DNA of 64,000 nt from Marinobacter sp. BGYM27 (GTDB taxonomy: Bacteria > Pseudomonadota > Gammaproteobacteria > Pseudomonadales > Oleiphilaceae), in NCBI GenBank assembly GCA_025153445.1, contig JANZNS010000008.1:1-64000 (forward strand). The letters run 5' to 3'. A program made the position numbers and the translations under genes. Below, in pieces: positions 54,967 to 64,000 of the stretch; within the stretch, counting starts at the first letter, position 1, and each line of letters starts with the position of its first letter. The notes under the pieces were generated by a model. The model was not told the origin of the DNA, ran no database searches, and was given only the letters and a program-made list of their open reading frames with translations.

Positions 54967-55072
54967 GAGTTGTTCTCCTGATTCAGATACGCGGCCCGGC
55001 GACCTGCTTTAAGTTCAGGCTACCGATTACCTCTTGTTTTCCTCAGTTTAGCAGGCTCTGGATTCTCTGCTT

Positions 55073-56371
55073 TCAGGAAGCCTTGGCGGGGAATACCTGC
55101 CGCCCCTCGCACCAGGTACTGACGACACCTCCCTTCAACGGCTGATTCAGCACCGGCGCATGCTTGCCGATGGATAGCAGGGCGGCCTCGGACGGCTGCC
55201 ATTCAGCCCTCGGATCAATCAGGCAAAAATCAGCGGCAGCGCCGACTTCAATCGCCGGCTCACTCAGGCCAAGTACACTTGCGGGCCCGACAGTCAGTGC
55301 TCTCAGCAACTGGGACAGACTCATTTCATCCCGCTCGACCAGCATCAGGCCCAGCGACAGTACGCTTTCGATGGTGGACAGACCCGGTTCGGAATCCCCC
55401 AGCGGCGCACGCTTCGCCGCAGGGTCATGAGGCTGGTGCTGGCTCACAATCGCACTGACCACACCGGTACGCACACCCTCAATCAGTCCCAGTCGATCCG
55501 CTTCTGAACGCAGCGGGGGCTGAACATGGAAGCGACTGTCAAAGCCTGCCAGCGCCGCTTCGGTAAACAGCAGATGGTGAATCGCAACATCCGCAGTCAC
55601 TGACACCCCGCGCTGCTGCGCTTCTGCAATCATGGTGACACTGCGGGCCGATGACAGCTGGCTGAGGTGCAGGCGCACACCGGTTTCCTCCGCCAGCAGG
55701 ATCATCTCCATAACAGCCGCCGTTTCCGCCACTTCGGGAATGCCCATCAGACCAAGCCGCGTGGTGATCAGGCCATCATGGGCAAAACCATCAGCGGCCA
55801 ACGACCGGTTTTGCGGCTGCAGCATCAGGGCAACATTGAAAGTGCGGGCGTATGCCATGCAGCGGCGCAGCACGCGGGCATTCACCAGCGGCGCTGAGCC
55901 ATTGCTTAACGCCACGCAGCCGGCAGTAGTCAATCCCACCATGTCGCTCAGGTGCTCACCAGCCAACCCTTTGGTCGCGGCGCCCAGCGGCAGCACCCGA
56001 ATCGCAGAGTCGCGCTCGGCTACGTCAAGAATCAAGTGAGTAATCGCGGTGGAGTCATTCACCGGTGACGAGTCCGGTGCGGCACAAACCGTTGTGTAAC
56101 CGCCCTTGGCGGCGGCACGGGTTTCAGTGGCAATCGAGCCTTTCTGGCCGTTGCCTGGTTCGCGGAGGTTGCAGTAAAGATCAATAAACCCCGGCGACAG
56201 AACTGCGCCTGCTGCATCGACGATCTGGTCCGGTGTCGCCTGATCCGCTGCAGCTCCGATGCCACTGATCCTGCCATTCTCCACCAGCACAGAGGCCTGT
56301 GTTTCCTTGCCGCTGACAGGATCCAGCAGGCGCGCATTCTCAATCCGTATCATCGGATTCTCAGCACTCAT
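55073..56371 (-). CDS. pyrX: inactive dihydroorotase-like protein PyrC' (PyrX)
   Basis: The 432-residue protein has the amidohydrolase fold but lacks key metal ligands. The site where active enzymes have DxHxH followed by LREPG reads [12 protein letters not shown], so both histidines are gone, and the late Asp motif reads SQHQPH instead of a TDHAPH-like sequence. In Pseudomonas the pyrC' product is a noncatalytic partner needed for assembly of the PyrB dodecamer. The gene overlaps pyrB by 4 bp, supporting the same role. A functional dihydroorotase must be encoded elsewhere. Confidence 0.92.
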   Translation of the reverse strand: MSAENPMIRIENARLLDPVSGKETQASVLVENGRISGIGAAADQATPDQIVDAAGAVLSPGFIDLYCNLREPGNGQKGSIATETRAAAKGGYTTVCAAPDSSPVNDSTAITHLILDVAERDSAIRVLPLGAATKGLAGEHLSDMVGLTTAGCVALSNGSAPLVNARVLRRCMAYARTFNVALMLQPQNRSLAADGFAHDGLITTRLGLMGIPEVAETAAVMEMILLAEETGVRLHLSQLSSARSVTMIAEAQQRGVSVTADVAIHHLLFTEAALAGFDSRFHVQPPLRSEADRLGLIEGVRTGVVSAIVSQHQPHDPAAKRAPLGDSEPGLSTIESVLSLGLMLVERDEMSLSQLLRALTVGPASVLGLSEPAIEVGAAADFCLIDPRAEWQPSEAALLSIGKHAPVLNQPLKGGVVSTWCEGRQVFPAKAS

Positions 56372-57378
56372 ACCCGGGCCTCCGCCTCTGTCGCTGCACG
56401 CTGTGCAAGTTGTCCGCTCATGGCCATCGACATAACAGCCATCCGGATCGCTATGCCGTTGGTGACCTGGTTAAGAATGACCGATTGGGGCCCGTCGGCC
56501 ACCGCCGATTCAATTTCCACGCCCCGGTTTATCGGCCCCGGATGCATCACGATCGCATCCGGTTTAGCGTAGGCCAGCTTGTCAGTGTTGAGGCCGTAAA
56601 CCTTGTAAAACTCGCGCTCGCTGGGCAGTAACGCCCCTTCCATACGCTCTCGCTGCAGGCGCAGCATGATAATCACATCAATATCTTTCAGTCCGGCCTT
56701 GAGGTCGTACTCGACTCTGCACCCCAGGCTCTCAACATCACGGGGCAACAGCGTACTGGGGCCGATCACCCGCACTTCTTCTGCACCGAGTGTATTGAGC
56801 GCGCGGATTTGTGAGCGAGCCACCCGTGAATGCAGGATATCCCCCACAATCGCGACCTTGAGCCCATCAAAACGCTGCTTGTGCTGTCGAATCGTCAGCA
56901 TGTCCAGCATCGCCTGGGTGGGGTGCGCATGGCGGCCGTCGCCAGCATTGATAATCGCCACGCCCGGCGTCACGGATTCAGCAATAAAATGAGGGGCGCC
57001 GCTGCGGGAATGACGCACCACAAACATGTCGCTGGCCATCGCCTCAAGATTCAGCAGGGTATCGGACAGTGATTCGCCTTTGGATGTTGCCGAGGTGCTG
57101 ATGTCCAGGTTCAACACGTCTGCAGAGAGTCGCTTGGCAGCCAGCTCAAAGGTACTGCGGGTGCGGGTACTGGATTCGAAAAAAAGGTTCACAACGGTAC
57201 GGCCACGCAAAAGTGGCACTTTCTTGATACGCCGCTCGCCTACTTCAATAAACGAGTCTGCAGTATCGAGAATCTGCGTCAGCAGGGATTGATCCAGCCC
57301 ATCGAGCGTCAGGAAATGACGAAGCTGGCCATCTGGTGTCAGCTGCAGTGCGCGGGCCGATTCTTCAGTGGTCATCAT
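56368..57378 (-). CDS. pyrB: aspartate carbamoyltransferase catalytic subunit
   Basis: The 336-residue enzyme shows the carbamoyl-phosphate site [19 protein letters not shown], the aspartate region and [10 protein letters not shown] near the end. Its N-terminal extension of about 15 residues is the type seen in Pseudomonas, where it binds nucleotide effectors. It carries out the second step of pyrimidine synthesis. It lies 5 bp after pyrR and overlaps pyrC'. Confidence 0.97.
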   Translation of the reverse strand: MMTTEESARALQLTPDGQLRHFLTLDGLDQSLLTQILDTADSFIEVGERRIKKVPLLRGRTVVNLFFESSTRTRSTFELAAKRLSADVLNLDISTSATSKGESLSDTLLNLEAMASDMFVVRHSRSGAPHFIAESVTPGVAIINAGDGRHAHPTQAMLDMLTIRQHKQRFDGLKVAIVGDILHSRVARSQIRALNTLGAEEVRVIGPSTLLPRDVESLGCRVEYDLKAGLKDIDVIIMLRLQRERMEGALLPSEREFYKVYGLNTDKLAYAKPDAIVMHPGPINRGVEIESAVADGPQSVILNQVTNGIAIRMAVMSMAMSGQLAQRAATEAEARV

Positions 57379-57383
57379 ACGAT

Positions 57384-57908
57384 TCAGGCTCCTTCTGAGG
57401 TGACATCGGCCTTGCGAACTTCAACACTCAATGGATCCGGCCCCTGCAGCTTGACCCGCTCGCTGGCCTTGAGCGCAAGCGACTGGCCCACCACATCAGG
57501 CTGAATCGGGAGTTCCCGGGCCCCAAGATCAATCAGGGTGGCGAGGATAACGCTGGCCGGACGGCCGTAATCGAATATCTCGTTCATCGCAGCACGAATC
57601 GTACGCCCGCTCATGATGACGTCGTCGATCAGGACAATGTGGCGGTCTTCGGTTTCAAAAGGCAGATGGGATGGGCGGACTTTCGGGTTCAGACCAATGC
57701 GGGAGAAGTCATCCCGGTAGAACGAAATATCCAGCTCACCGAACGGCTCATCGAGCCCCAGTCGCTTGTGCAGGATATCAGCGAGCCAGACACCACCGGT
57801 GCGAATCCCGATCAGGGCAGGCCGATCAACTTCACGCTCTTGCAACACCCGACGCAGATTGCGCTCAAGGTCATCCAGCAACACGTCAACATTCAATAAA
57901 GCAGTCAT
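57384..57908 (-). CDS. pyrR: PyrR (pyrimidine regulator / uracil phosphoribosyltransferase)
   Basis: The 174-residue protein has the PRPP-binding loop [17 protein letters not shown] and the PyrR-type [13 protein letters not shown] and PDVVGQ region. It is the first gene of pyrR-pyrB-pyrC'. In Gram-positive bacteria PyrR binds leader RNA; in Pseudomonas it influences the operon by other means. I see no attenuator in the 115 bp upstream. Confidence 0.95.
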   Translation of the reverse strand: MTALLNVDVLLDDLERNLRRVLQEREVDRPALIGIRTGGVWLADILHKRLGLDEPFGELDISFYRDDFSRIGLNPKVRPSHLPFETEDRHIVLIDDVIMSGRTIRAAMNEIFDYGRPASVILATLIDLGARELPIQPDVVGQSLALKASERVKLQGPDPLSVEVRKADVTSEGA

Positions 57909-58023
57909 TGAAACCCCTCGTCCGAACAGCGGGCGTAGTCTAGCATGCAGGTAGGAAACAGGGCAGAGCCACGACCGTCAGAGGGCGTTGCAAAACGTCA
58001 CGAGCATAGTCGTCTGGCTTCCG

Positions 58024-58446
58024 TCAGGAGGAGAACCAGCTTTCCAGGATCAGCACGGCCGCAAGATCATCCACGCCGTGCTTGCCGAAGTCGCGAGAAC
58101 CGCCGCCCGACAGGACCTCCCCTTTCGCCTCGTAGCTACTCAGGCGCTCATCCATCATTTCATAGGGGTGGTGGTAACGACCGTGAAGGCGCTTGCCGAA
58201 CTTGCGCGCCCGCAGGCACATTTCGCTCTCGCTGCCGTCCATGTTAAGCGGTAAACCCACCACGAACAGATGGGGCTGCCATTCTTCGATCAACGCCGTG
58301 ATGTCATTCCAGTCGGGCACACCATCACGCGCCAGGATCATCCCTACCGGCTGCGCCTTGCCCAGCATTTCCTGGCCCACGGCGACACCAATACGCCGGG
58401 TACCGAAATCAAACGCCATCACCCGGCGCTGGCCAGCCTCAGGCAT
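58024..58446 (-). CDS. ruvX: putative pre-16S rRNA nuclease RuvX (YqgF)
   Basis: The 140-residue RNase-H-like protein has AFDFGTRRIGVAVGQ, the central VVGLPLNMDGSES and the C-terminal DDLAAVLILESW with the acidic residue. YqgF takes part in 5'-end maturation of 16S rRNA. It overlaps yqgE by 8 bp, matching the Pseudomonas order. Confidence 0.94.
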   Translation of the reverse strand: MPEAGQRRVMAFDFGTRRIGVAVGQEMLGKAQPVGMILARDGVPDWNDITALIEEWQPHLFVVGLPLNMDGSESEMCLRARKFGKRLHGRYHHPYEMMDERLSSYEAKGEVLSGGGSRDFGKHGVDDLAAVLILESWFSS

Positions 58447-58999
58447 GACCCACCGTGCTCGTCAGCTGGTTCAGGTTAATACCCATCAGTTTAAGGGCTT
58501 CGGCGTAGCGTTGTTCACTGGCCACCCGAAACAGCAGATCGTGATTCGCGTTGCACACCAGCCAACTGCTGCCGGACAACTCCTCTTCCAGCTGCCCTTC
58601 AGACCAGCCGGAATACCCCAGCGCCATCAGAAATTCGGAAGGACCATCACCACACCCGATAGCCTCGAGAATATCCCGCGAGGTGGTCATTGAAAGTTGG
58701 TCGGTGACCGAAAGCGAGCTCTGCCAATCCCCAAAGGGCCGGTGCAAAACGAAACCCCGCTCCGGCTGAACCGGACCACCGGAGTACACCGGCTCGGTCA
58801 CCTCATCGCCATCAAGATCAAGCTGCTCGAGCACCTCGCCAACACTGATATCCAGCGGCCGATTGATGACCAGGCCCATTGCGCCTTCCGACGTGTGTTC
58901 GCACAGATAGATGACGGCGCCGTGAAAACCCGGATCCTGAAGGTAGGGTGAGGCCACCAGCAGGCGGTTACGTAATGAAGCATCGAGGTTATGTGTCAT
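58439..58999 (-). CDS. algH: YqgE/AlgH family protein
   Basis: The 186-residue protein matches YqgE/AlgH: RNRLLVASPYLQDPGFHGAV, the MGLVINRPLD motif, VYSGGPVQPERGFVLH and LGYSGWSEGQLEEEL. P. aeruginosa AlgH affects alginate and other traits by an unknown mechanism. The start at 58999 gives the family N-terminus (THNLDASLRNRLL); an upstream in-frame codon at 59044 adds unrelated residues. Confidence 0.94.
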   Translation of the reverse strand: MTHNLDASLRNRLLVASPYLQDPGFHGAVIYLCEHTSEGAMGLVINRPLDISVGEVLEQLDLDGDEVTEPVYSGGPVQPERGFVLHRPFGDWQSSLSVTDQLSMTTSRDILEAIGCGDGPSEFLMALGYSGWSEGQLEEELSGSSWLVCNANHDLLFRVASEQRYAEALKLMGINLNQLTSTVGHA

Positions 59000-59065
59000 A
59001 GACCTAGTATTCGTGTCCAGGGCAGCCTTGGCAAGGACTGCCACCGGTTAAAAAGGAAGGCCGGG

Positions 59066-59932
59066 TCAGCCGGAACTCAGGCCGCGCCGTTCGAATGACC
59101 AGGTGCGAATAATTTCGAGCTGATCAACATCTTCACGCATCTCCGGTGGGAACGGCGCAAAGGGAGCGGACAGTCTGACAATGCGAATCGCGGCATCATC
59201 CAGCACCTTGCTGCCGGAGGAATTGAGTATCTCCACATCCTTGACGCTGCCATCCCGCTCAATCACCACCACCATTCGCAACGAGCCGTAAAGGCCCGAG
59301 CGCCGTGCTTCCGGTGGATAGTTGATATTGCCAACCCGGGTGACCTTGCTGACCCAGTTCTGAACATACCAGGCATTATCAGATTTGAGAGTCGATGCCG
59401 CCGTCACCCGCAGGATACGGGGCTTTTTGGCGTAGGCCCGCTTTTGCTGATCAAGCCGTGCCTCCAGACTGGCAATCTCCAGACTGCGGTCCATCAGGCT
59501 CTTTTTCTGCTTTGGGGCTTCTTCTTTGGGTTCTATTTCGTCTTCAGGCTCGCTAACCGGCCGCGACTTTGCCGTCGTGGTTACCACCGATTTCTCTGGT
59601 TTGGGGGCGTCTTCTGCGGCCTCCTGCTGAACCACCGGTTCGGGTTGCACTTCCTGAATCTGGGCGGACTGGACCGGCGCCTGCTGAGTTGTGGTCGGTT
59701 CCTGCTTTTCTTCCTCGGTGCCACTGCCCTTCTGACTGGTGGCGGCCAGGAAGTCTGCGTCGTCCGGCGCATCATCGTCATCAAACTGGGAGAGCGTAAT
59801 TTCGAGGGTTTCTGCTGCAGGCACGGGTTCTTCCGGCGCAAAGCTCACCATCAGCACGATAAACGCATGTAAGGCTAACGCTATAAATAACGTGAAGGAA
59901 AAACGATCGAAATCACTGACCTGAACAGCCAT
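59066..59932 (-). CDS. TonB-family energy transducer (TonB3-like)
   Basis: The 288-residue protein has one N-terminal helix (FTLFIALALHAFIVLMVSFA), a long acidic and Glu/Pro/Gln-rich periplasmic linker and a TonB C-terminal domain (INYPPEARRSGLYGSLRMVV). Its place between gshB and algH equals P. aeruginosa tonB3 (PA0406), which is required for normal twitching motility and so fits the adjoining pil genes. Starts at ATG 59932; a GTG at 59941 is an alternative. Confidence 0.9.
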   Translation of the reverse strand: MAVQVSDFDRFSFTLFIALALHAFIVLMVSFAPEEPVPAAETLEITLSQFDDDDAPDDADFLAATSQKGSGTEEEKQEPTTTQQAPVQSAQIQEVQPEPVVQQEAAEDAPKPEKSVVTTTAKSRPVSEPEDEIEPKEEAPKQKKSLMDRSLEIASLEARLDQQKRAYAKKPRILRVTAASTLKSDNAWYVQNWVSKVTRVGNINYPPEARRSGLYGSLRMVVVIERDGSVKDVEILNSSGSKVLDDAAIRIVRLSAPFAPFPPEMREDVDQLEIIRTWSFERRGLSSG

Positions 59933-60006
59933 GCTCGCCACTTGAATTAATCACAACAAAAATGCGCCTTGAGGCACATTCACGGACGTTGAAGGGAAAA
60001 ACCCTG

Positions 60007-60038
60007 AAAAAAAGGAAGCCACAGTTTGGGGGCTTCCT
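60007..60038 (-). terminator. gshB intrinsic terminator
   Basis: The arms AGGAAGCC (60013-60020) and GGCTTCCT (60031-60038) are followed by TTTTTTT on the minus strand. It lies 48 bp after gshB and separates it from tonB. Confidence 0.88.
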
Positions 60039-60085
60039 CATCAGTTGTCCATCCTGAGGCCGTTTTCTTTAAACCGACATTCTAC

Positions 60086-61033
60086 TCAACGCAGACGGCT
60101 TTCAATGGCGTCCAGCAACTGGGCCGAGATATCCAGACCGAAGGCGCTGTCCAGCTCCCGCACGCAGGTCGGGCTGGTGACGTTAATCTCGGTAAGGTAA
60201 TCACCAATCACGTCAATACCGACAAAAATCAATCCCTTCGCCTTGATCGCCGGTGCGATGCGCGCGCAGATCTCGCGATCCCGGTCAGTCAGCTCGCGCC
60301 CCTCACCGCGACCACCGGCCGCCAGATTGCCTCGGTTCTCACCCTGGGATGGGATACGGGCCAATGCATAAGGCACTGGTTCACCATCAATCAGCAGAAT
60401 ACGTTTGTCGCCTTCCTTGATGGCAGGCAAAAATTTCTGCGCCATGATCTGATGATTGCCGTCATTGGTCAGCGTCTCGATGATGACGCCGAGGTTGGCG
60501 TCCCCCTCTTTCACCCGGAAGATGGATTTGCCACCCATGCCATCCACCGGTTTCAGAATGACATCGCCGTGGCGCGCATAAAATTCGCGAAGGCGCGCAG
60601 CCGAGCGGGTCACGACCAACGGTGGCGTGCAATCACTGAAACGGGTCGCAAACAGCTTCTCGTTACAATCGCGCAGAGCAGCCGGCGGGTTGACGATCAA
60701 CGCCCCCTGATCGGCGGCCGCATCCAGAATATAGGTCGCCATCATGAACTCGCGATCGACCGGCGGATCCTTGCGCATCAAAATCACATCCAGATCACCC
60801 AGCGCCATTTCCTGAGGCTCGCCACGATCAAACCAGTCTTCAGGATCCATCCTGACGGTTAGCGCGCAAACGCTGGCCATGGCGGTACTGCCATCCAGAT
60901 AAAGATCCGGCTGCTCCATGTAAAACAGCTCCCAGCCGCGCTGCTGCGCCGCCCAGAGCATCGCCAGAGAAGTGTCTTTCTTGAAATGGATATCCTCAAT
61001 CGGATCCATAACGATGCCGAGTCTGACTGTCAT
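60086..61033 (-). CDS. gshB: glutathione synthetase
   Basis: The 315-residue ATP-grasp enzyme has LGIVMDPIEDIHFKKDTSLA at the start, the ATP-grasp loops DVILKPVDGMGGKSIFRV and RILLIDGEPVPYALARIPS, and the metal-binding INVTSPTCVRELD. It joins glycine to gamma-glutamylcysteine. It is divergent from pilG across 475 bp. Confidence 0.97.
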   Translation of the reverse strand: MTVRLGIVMDPIEDIHFKKDTSLAMLWAAQQRGWELFYMEQPDLYLDGSTAMASVCALTVRMDPEDWFDRGEPQEMALGDLDVILMRKDPPVDREFMMATYILDAAADQGALIVNPPAALRDCNEKLFATRFSDCTPPLVVTRSAARLREFYARHGDVILKPVDGMGGKSIFRVKEGDANLGVIIETLTNDGNHQIMAQKFLPAIKEGDKRILLIDGEPVPYALARIPSQGENRGNLAAGGRGEGRELTDRDREICARIAPAIKAKGLIFVGIDVIGDYLTEINVTSPTCVRELDSAFGLDISAQLLDAIESRLR

Positions 61034-61508
61034 AACGTTTCCTTGCCTCGATTCGATCCCCGCCTAACCTGTTATTTCAAAACGGGAACCGCTCTACAAA
61101 GCGGTGCTCCGAATTAGTGCTATGCTGGGGGTTAAGGAACCTGTGGACGGGTTCCTTTCGGTTTTACAGATGGTATTTCACCCGGGCGCGCTTTGCATCC
61201 GTAAAGAGGCCTACAAGGGCACCTGAAATCTGCTAAACCTACACAGGGGTACATTTGGTCACAAACTTATGCTTTTTCTCTGACCCCCTATAATCTATAA
61301 ATAGTCAGGCTTTATAGAACGCCCTTTGAATGTATGTTAAAAAGGCCCGTCAAATTACCCGCTGGTCTCATGATTCGGCTGCACGGACCATCAAAGTATC
61401 GGGCGAACATTAAAGCCGGTCTCCGAGCCGTCGTCTTGCTCAGTAGTACAGGCGGGTATTTTCGGAGCTAAACAATAACGATCCTGTAGAGCGCAAGGCT
61501 GTTGGACA
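61034..61508. other. gshB-pilG intergenic region with two hairpins and a candidate pilG promoter
   Basis: The 475-bp divergent gap contains no protein gene I can support. It holds a 6-bp hairpin (ACCGCT/AGCGGT, 61088-61105) and an 8-bp hairpin (AAGGAACC at 61134-61141 with GGTTCCTT at 61150-61157) followed by TCGGTTTT on the plus strand, like a weak terminator with no plus-strand gene before it. A TATAAT hexamer at 61289-61294 is the best -10 for pilG, with only a weak -35. Confidence 0.5.
61289..61294 (+). promoter_or_regulatory. candidate -10 element for the pilGHIJ operon
   Basis: A perfect TATAAT lies about 215 bp before the pilG start, with TTATGC 16 bp upstream as a poor -35. It implies a long leader. 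Confidence 0.35.
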
Positions 61509-61901
61509 ATGGATGACAACTTCGAAAACCTGAAGATTATGGTGATTGACGATAGCAAGACGATTCGTCGCACCGCCGAAACCCTTCTTAAAAAGGTAGG
61601 CTGTGAAGTCATCACCGCAACCGATGGATTCGACGCTCTGGCCAAAATCGCGGATTCCCAGCCTGACATCGTATTTGTCGATATCATGATGCCGCGCCTG
61701 GACGGGTATCAAACCTGCGCCCTGATCAAGAACAATTCCGCTTTCAAGAAAACGCCCGTCATCATGCTTTCAAGCAAAGACGGACTTTTCGATAAGGCCA
61801 AGGGTCGTATAGTTGGCTCCGATCAGTACCTTACGAAGCCGTTCAGCAAAGACGAGCTTCTAAACACTATTCGTCAGTATGTTCCAACACCGGAACAGTA
61901 A
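61509..61901 (+). CDS. pilG: twitching-motility response regulator PilG
   Basis: The 130-residue single-domain receiver has the acidic pocket (VIDDSKTIRR), the phosphoacceptor Asp in VFVDIMMPRLDG (about residue 58) and the Lys in YLTKPFSKDE. PilG promotes pilus extension in the Pil-Chp system. It begins pilGHIJ and has the same order as PA0408-PA0411. Confidence 0.96.
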   Translation: MDDNFENLKIMVIDDSKTIRRTAETLLKKVGCEVITATDGFDALAKIADSQPDIVFVDIMMPRLDGYQTCALIKNNSAFKKTPVIMLSSKDGLFDKAKGRIVGSDQYLTKPFSKDELLNTIRQYVPTPEQ

Positions 61902-61935
61902 ACCCGACCGATGCATTGATTTTACCGAGGAACTC

Positions 61936-62298
61936 ATGGCCCGCATCCTGATTGTCGATGACTCTCCGACCGAGGTTAAGAAAATTTCCAGTATTCTGGA
62001 AAAGCACCAGCACGAGGTTCTTTCTGCTGACAACGGCGCTGATGGCGTAGCCAAAGCTCGTGCAGAAAACCCTGATCTGGTCCTGATGGACGTCGTTATG
62101 CCGGGGCTCAATGGTTTCCAGGCAACACGTCAGCTCACGCGCTCACCTGATACTGCGTCCATTCCTGTTGTGATTGTGACCACCAAAGATCAGGAAACCG
62201 ACCGTGTCTGGGGCACCCGCCAAGGTGCAAAAGGTTACCTGGTGAAGCCTGTCAACGAAGACGAACTGATCAAAACGATCAATAGTCTGATTGCCTGA
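61936..62298 (+). CDS. pilH: twitching-motility response regulator PilH
   Basis: The 120-residue single-domain receiver has ILIVDDSPTEVKK, the phosphoacceptor Asp in VLMDVVMPGLNG (about 52) and GYLVKPVNEDEL. PilH acts against PilG and supports pilus retraction. ATG 61936 follows GAGGAAC; an earlier in-frame ATG at 61879 lies within pilG. Confidence 0.96.
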   Translation: MARILIVDDSPTEVKKISSILEKHQHEVLSADNGADGVAKARAENPDLVLMDVVMPGLNGFQATRQLTRSPDTASIPVVIVTTKDQETDRVWGTRQGAKGYLVKPVNEDELIKTINSLIA

Positions 62299-62316
62299 TC
62301 CCCTTTTGGAGTAAGC

Positions 62317-62862
62317 ATGTCCGCACAGGCTGCCCCTTTTGCTGTACTGACGGATATCGCCCAGCGAAGCAAATCCCTTGCGTCTGGTCTGCCGGCTCAA
62401 CAGGAGGCTGTTGAGCTATGGAACGGTATCGGCTTCACACTGGCCGGCCAGCGCTATGTTGCACCCATGGGCGAAGTTGTCGAAATTCTACACGTCCCCC
62501 GCTACACCCATGTACCGGGGGTTCGTTCGTTTATGCTTGGTGCTGCAAACGTCCGTGGCCGGTTATTGCCACTGATTGATCTCGCACAATTTTTTGATCT
62601 GGGTCGCAGTTCCCGCAGCCAGCGGGATCGTCGTGTGCTGGTTATTGAAAAGGACGACATTTTCAGTGGACTGGTCGTCGACAGCGTCTCAGGTATGCAG
62701 TATTTCGCGGTGGAAAATTTTGTGGGCGATCCCGCAGAAACACCCGAGATTGTCGAGCCTTTCGTAACCGGAGGCTACCGACGTAATGATGAAATCTGGA
62801 AAGTGTTCTCTACCTTTGCGTTGCTGGAAGACGAGCGTTTTCAAGATGTTGCCCAGTGGTGA
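62317..62862 (+). CDS. pilI: chemotaxis adaptor PilI (CheW-like)
   Basis: The 181-residue protein carries a CheW domain (about 35-170) with FTLAGQRYVAPMGEVVEIL, VRGRLLPLIDLAQFF and a C-terminal WKVFSTFALLEDERF. It links the receptor PilJ to the kinase ChpA at the cell pole. Confidence 0.95.
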   Translation: MSAQAAPFAVLTDIAQRSKSLASGLPAQQEAVELWNGIGFTLAGQRYVAPMGEVVEILHVPRYTHVPGVRSFMLGAANVRGRLLPLIDLAQFFDLGRSSRSQRDRRVLVIEKDDIFSGLVVDSVSGMQYFAVENFVGDPAETPEIVEPFVTGGYRRNDEIWKVFSTFALLEDERFQDVAQW

Positions 62863-62942
62863 TCAGGACGGCAGGGCCTGCTCACTGATGATCGAAAGAC
62901 TCGACGGAATAACTTGCCAACGAAAAGGCCGGGAGCCAGAAA

Positions 62943-64000
62943 ATGAAAAATAGAGCCGGAAGATTCAATGCGGGACAGGGCGCCAACAAACTGGTCGCCA
63001 CGCTGATCTCAGCATTGATCGTACTAACCGTCCTGCTCGTTGCGGTGCTGTTTATTGTTAACCGCGACAGCCAGCATGACCAGGAATACATCGCTCACGC
63101 GAGTGAACTGCGGGTACTCTCTCAGGAGATTGCCAAGAACGCTTCTGAGGCTGCCGGCGGCACCCCCGAGGCATTCGACGAACTGCAGCGTTCGCGTGAC
63201 GAGTTTGCCGTCCTTTGGGGTTACATTGTCGACGGTAACGACGAAACCGGCTTGCCTGCGAGCGACCTTGCCGCAGACAGTGGCGTAGAAGCCAACTGGA
63301 ACACAGTTCGGGATCGTGCGGACACCATCATCTCTACCCGTGACGCGGTACTTGGCCTTCACGAAGTTGCCCTTACCCTGAACGAGAACATCCCCCAACT
63401 GCAGGTCGAGTACGATGACATCGTACAGATCCTGCTGGACAACGGCGCACCGGCGGAACAGGTGGCACTGGCCCAGCGGCAGTCACTGCTTGCAGAGCGG
63501 ATCGTGCGGTCAGTCAACAACGTACTGTCTGGCGACGAAGACGCGGTTATCGCAGCTGACCGTTTCGGTCGTGACGCCGCCCTGTTCGGACGCGTACTGG
63601 CCGGCCAGAAAGACGGCAACGTCGCCATGGGCATCACCAAGGTTCAGGACGAAGACGCGATCTACGGCCTTGAAGCGGTTTCCGAACTGTTCAAGTTCGT
63701 CTCCCAGAACGTTGACGCGATTCTTGAGGCCTCTCCCGACCTGTTTACTGTCCGTCGCGCATCCAATGAAATCTTCCAGAGCTCACAAGCCCTGCTGAAT
63801 GAAACCTCAGCACTGGCCGAGCAGTTCCGGGTTCAGTCTGAATCTCGCCTGATCAGCCCGACACTGGCTTACATCCTGCTGGCCGCACTGGCCGCCGTGG
63901 TCGTGATGATCGGTCTGACGATCTACCGCGCATCTCAGGAACGTCTTGAACAAACCCAGGAACAGAACGAGCAAAACCAGAACGCGATCCTGCGACTGCT
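62943..64000 (+). CDS. pilJ: methyl-accepting receptor PilJ, cut by the window end
   Basis: The first 352 residues are present. They show a transmembrane helix (about 20-41, TLISALIVLTVLLVAVLFIV), a long helical periplasmic region (PilJ domains) and the second helix (about 305-325, YILLAALAAVVVMIGLTI), after which the sequence enters the HAMP/signalling part and runs off the edge. PilJ senses pilin-associated signals and feeds ChpA. ATG 62943 gives the correct N-terminus before the first helix. Confidence 0.93.
   Translation, partial: MKNRAGRFNAGQGANKLVATLISALIVLTVLLVAVLFIVNRDSQHDQEYIAHASELRVLSQEIAKNASEAAGGTPEAFDELQRSRDEFAVLWGYIVDGNDETGLPASDLAADSGVEANWNTVRDRADTIISTRDAVLGLHEVALTLNENIPQLQVEYDDIVQILLDNGAPAEQVALAQRQSLLAERIVRSVNNVLSGDEDAVIAADRFGRDAALFGRVLAGQKDGNVAMGITKVQDEDAIYGLEAVSELFKFVSQNVDAILEASPDLFTVRRASNEIFQSSQALLNETSALAEQFRVQSESRLISPTLAYILLAALAAVVVMIGLTIYRASQERLEQTQEQNEQNQNAILRL

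Noticed and set aside
60026-60862. 278-codon plus-strand frame opposite gshB
   Set aside because: It is antisense to a clear glutathione synthetase gene and encodes no recognisable motif.

Overview
The window reads as chromosome from a Marinobacter-like gammaproteobacterium. This rests on moderate to high GC, Pseudomonas-type synteny (pyrR-pyrB-pyrC'-ruvX-algH-tonB3-gshB-pilGHIJ; ftsYEX-rpoH; yrfG-hslR-hslO-pckA), a MRKPEL-type HU protein and a bacterial acyl-CoA-binding protein. The genus is an inference. No tRNA, rRNA, CRISPR array or complete mobile element was seen.

Positions 110-28808 form one long leftward type VI secretion (T6SS) locus. Read in its own direction the order is tssB-tssC-tssE-tssF-tssG-tagH-tssJ-tssK-tssL-tssH(clpV)-vasH-vasI-tssA-tssM, then PAAR, vgrG, a DUF4123 adaptor, a VasX-like effector, a DUF6708-like two-TM membrane protein (candidate immunity) and a short signal-peptide-bearing RHS protein. 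The core order matches the Vibrio cholerae VAS cluster. No hcp gene is present. The effector end (about 110-3000) is visibly more AT-rich and carries an 8-bp tandem repeat array at the RHS promoter.

Positions 29061-32216 hold small genes: a DUF4442 hotdog protein, ACBP, a stand-alone IntI-like SAM domain lacking its catalytic half, a secreted unknown, greB, a likely trans-acting small RNA on the minus strand (about 31672-31814) and a 78-aa orphan. Positions 32259-36237 carry an OmpR/histidine-kinase pair and a hydroxypyruvate isomerase / tartronate semialdehyde reductase pair.

Positions 36414-48360 are housekeeping: rpoH, ftsX, ftsE, ftsY (with an in-frame hexanucleotide repeat encoding Glu-Pro), rsmD, a delta-9-type desaturase with a FabR-like operator inside its promoter, mutM, a small exported protein, yrfG, hslR, hslO and pckA. 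Positions 48405-54512 contain a fused TRAP permease, two paralogous AdeT-type solute-binding proteins and a lipoprotein, with an HU gene inserted on the opposite strand. Positions 54679-61033 run leftward through pyrR-pyrB-pyrC' (dead dihydroorotase), ruvX, algH, tonB and gshB. The right edge begins the Pil-Chp chemosensory operon pilG-pilH-pilI-pilJ, with pilJ cut by the window end.
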